From Protonemura montana (taxonomy: Eukaryota > Arthropoda > Insecta > Plecoptera > Nemouridae), in the NCBI GenBank assembly GCA_947568835.1, contig OX387605.1, positions 6,324,001-6,388,000 on the forward strand: a stretch of DNA of 64,000 nucleotides, written 5' to 3'. Numbering within the stretch: the stretch's first letter is position 1; every line of letters begins with the position of its first letter. Below the pieces are notes generated by a model, which ran no database searches, was not told the DNA's origin, and saw only the letters and a program-made list of their open reading frames with translations. A program made the position numbers and the translations under genes. Below, in pieces: positions 61,701 to 64,000 of the stretch.

Positions 61701-63257
61701 TGACTTATGTAATGATGCACATGTTCGTATTAAGATTGCTTCTCGCGGTGCACTCACAAGCGCACACATTCACACATCATTTCAAACCTAGGATTGAATT
61801 ACTTTCAGTGCACTTGCAAGACTGGTATATATGCAGATAGATGCACTTGTTGTTGCAGTCGCACTTGAAGTCGCTGGCTAGAGTCGAACTATAGGTGCCA
61901 TTGCCGGAAACTCATTTCTTTATCATCGCAAAATTTTCTGCACTGCTAGTAAAATTTTGATCATGAAATCAGTAGCACCCCATCTTCAGCTAATTAACAA
62001 GGAGCCACCTTGTCAATTTTTTCATGTAACCCAAAAGATTTCTTTAAATTTTTTTCTTAACATAAAAATAGTGGTACCTGTTATAAAAATGTCTACCTCT
62101 TTTTATGTAAACTCATATCAATTATTAATTAATTATCTATCTACAACAAGGTCTTAAATAATGAAACTACAACCCAGCCGTCTGTCGTAGGCGTTCCATG
62201 TTGTAGGTATAAGCAAACTACAACGCAGGCGCGTAATCATAAAATACATATTGATTGCCGATCTTGAGCGGATTAATTACCGAGAAAATAACGAGATGCT
62301 CAATAAAACAAAGTGAAGCCGCCAGGGAATCACTTACAATGGCGAATGCCGTGATTCGTGCGCTTACTCTGCTCTAAGTGAAAAATCTTGATCTTGTATT
62401 GTCATCTTTGATGTATCTATGTGAAGTTCATGCACGCTTATGGTATATGGTTATCCAGTCGAAGAGTTATGCGGGCATAATTTATTCGAGCATTCATGTT
62501 TTGAATAACGTTATGATCGTGTCAGTGTGCCTATTCTCATTCATGCATTGTTAAAACTAGTGTGGCAACATAACAAGCTATTTTATGATGCATCTTCGTA
62601 TATGAAGCATTGTCTAGTGGAAAATCTGTCTGAAAAGTGTCTCATTATTGGTAGTGGGGATGGGCGGGTATTGCTCTTTACCTTGGCACATAAAGTGACA
62701 GATCAGGTCAGATTTCAACAGACAGTCGAGACAGTAGACACCCATGGGTAGGAATTAAAAATATGATACTTTGCCATTTTGCTACAGTGTCAAGACTCGA
62801 TTCGAAATTGAATTATATTGTGTAGAATATCTTCACCCACCGAACACAGGAACAGAAAAGCATCAACGTATCGCAACCCTATCACTCAAATGCCGTATTG
62901 CTTTCAAGTATTTAATGCTAGCAACTGGCAGAACTTTTATTTTACAATAACCACTTGAAAAATAAAGAGAATTGCTTTCTGGCTGCTTGCGCTTTGCAAC
63001 TACCTCTTTACCTTCGCGAACTTTTCATAGCGTATCCTGTTTTCGTTCGTGATTATTTAGAGAAGGCGAATTCATTCTTTGAAAGGCACAAATATGAATG
63101 GGTTGAATATCAGAAGCATTGCTGAAAAATATTTTGTACAATAAAATTGTTTTTTTTTTTTTGGGTCACGACTGGCACGAATTCGTTCCTGAATTGAGTA
63201 TCGTTCCTGCGATAAGTGTTTTCGCACGCTCCAACGTTCGGGGCTGTGCGCTTTATA

Positions 63258-63291
63258 CACCGCTCACCGCTCACCGCTCACCGCTCATCGC
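63258..63291 (+). repeat. 7-bp minisatellite, unit CACCGCT
   Basis: Four copies of CACCGCT, the first at 63258, followed by a variant partial unit CATCGC. It is a GC-rich tandem repeat in otherwise AT-rich DNA, downstream of a TTTATA word at 63252. A promoter-like role is possible but unsupported. Confidence 0.85.
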
Positions 63292-64000
63292 ACAGCTGAT
63301 ACATTGGCAGCGACGGTGTGGCAGTCAGGTGTCAGTTGGAGCCGTTGGAGGCGTTCACGCCATCAGTTTTATCAATGGGAGTCGTGAAGTGCTCAGAATC
63401 GCACTGAATCAACACGCTGTCATCAGATGTCAATGAATCAATTAATTACACGCATTGTAGCCGCGAAAAAATCTCTCCGAGTAGCTTCACTCTGCAAGCA
63501 ATTCTATTCGTACATGAATTACATCGGTGCAGACTGCGAGATATGATTCCAGTATGATTACAGAACGTTGTCCGTAGCTTCATGTACGTCTTGCCAAATC
63601 ACGTTTTGGCTCTCATAATTGAGAGAGCTCCTCGTTTTTTTTTCGAAGCAATAAGCGTTGGCGGCGTCATTACCTAATACGTCGTTAAATTTGCTCGGTC
63701 TCAGGCGCACGATTTGCTCTCCGTCTTCTCCAGTTAATTCCTTCGGAAACTAGTGGAAACTTCAAAGGAATGCACAATACACTTCTCAGTTCGTTATCTG
63801 GTCGCTGCCGCCGCTGCCTTCGCTGCTTGCAGCTATCATTTGGCCAGCGGTTTTTTTTACACACTACAACAATCTCGTTTTTCCAAGTGGATTCCCTCCT
63901 CTGACACGAATGGCGAGAAACGAGTGACAACAGAGTAGACAATTGCTAGCTTCTTACAAAGTAACCGCTCATTTTGCAAGTCGCACATAGACTCTTGAAC

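Larger units (their letters stand above)
47262..64000. other. Probable intron or desert to the window end
   Basis: Nearly 17 kb with no supported exon. The frame at 48099-48362 is GC-rich and open for 87 codons, but lacks a clear acceptor and any family match. GC-richer patches also occur near 53490-53620 and 56860-57090. Nothing RNA-like was recognised, though short RNA genes could be missed by eye. Confidence 0.45.

Overview
This is a eukaryotic window, most likely from an insect or a related arthropod. The evidence is split genes with short introns and normal GT-AG or GC-AG junctions, an AT-rich background, a fukutin/NDUFS5 gene pair, a 5S rRNA-derived SINE, a jockey/CR1-type LINE remnant and foldback elements. 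I could not determine the order or species.

All complete genes lie in the first 13 kb. NDUFS5, a complex I accessory subunit, is on the minus strand at 2486-3128 (2 exons, 101 aa). Fukutin, a Golgi ribitol-phosphate transferase, is on the plus strand at 3754-5641 (3 exons, 440 aa). They are head to head and share about 625 bp that carries DRE-like, E-box and CCAAT motifs. A frameshifted LINE ORF2 tail lies at 6429-6960. A 9-exon minus-strand gene at 7486-12968 then encodes a predicted 658-aa type I membrane protein: signal peptide, acidic region, CUB-like domain, Thr/Pro linker, extracellular module, one membrane span, and a cytoplasmic tail with a PPxY motif. I do not recognise it as a named gene. 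Its exon at 9744-9951 sits between two inverted copies of the same 5S-derived SINE, which I consider the most interesting structure here.

From 13 kb to the end the window is almost empty of genes. Exceptions are a possible frameshifted Cys-loop receptor remnant (about 17.3-17.7 kb), two copies of one foldback/MITE-like family (28.9 and 47.1 kb), simple repeats, and one well-supported first coding exon at 40056-40295. That exon follows an in-frame stop, ends in a consensus GT donor and lies downstream of a GC-rich stretch with a palindromic CRE. Its remaining exons probably lie beyond the window, so the surrounding 25-kb deserts are likely long introns or regulatory landscape. No rRNA operon, tRNA, CRISPR array or prokaryotic operon was seen.
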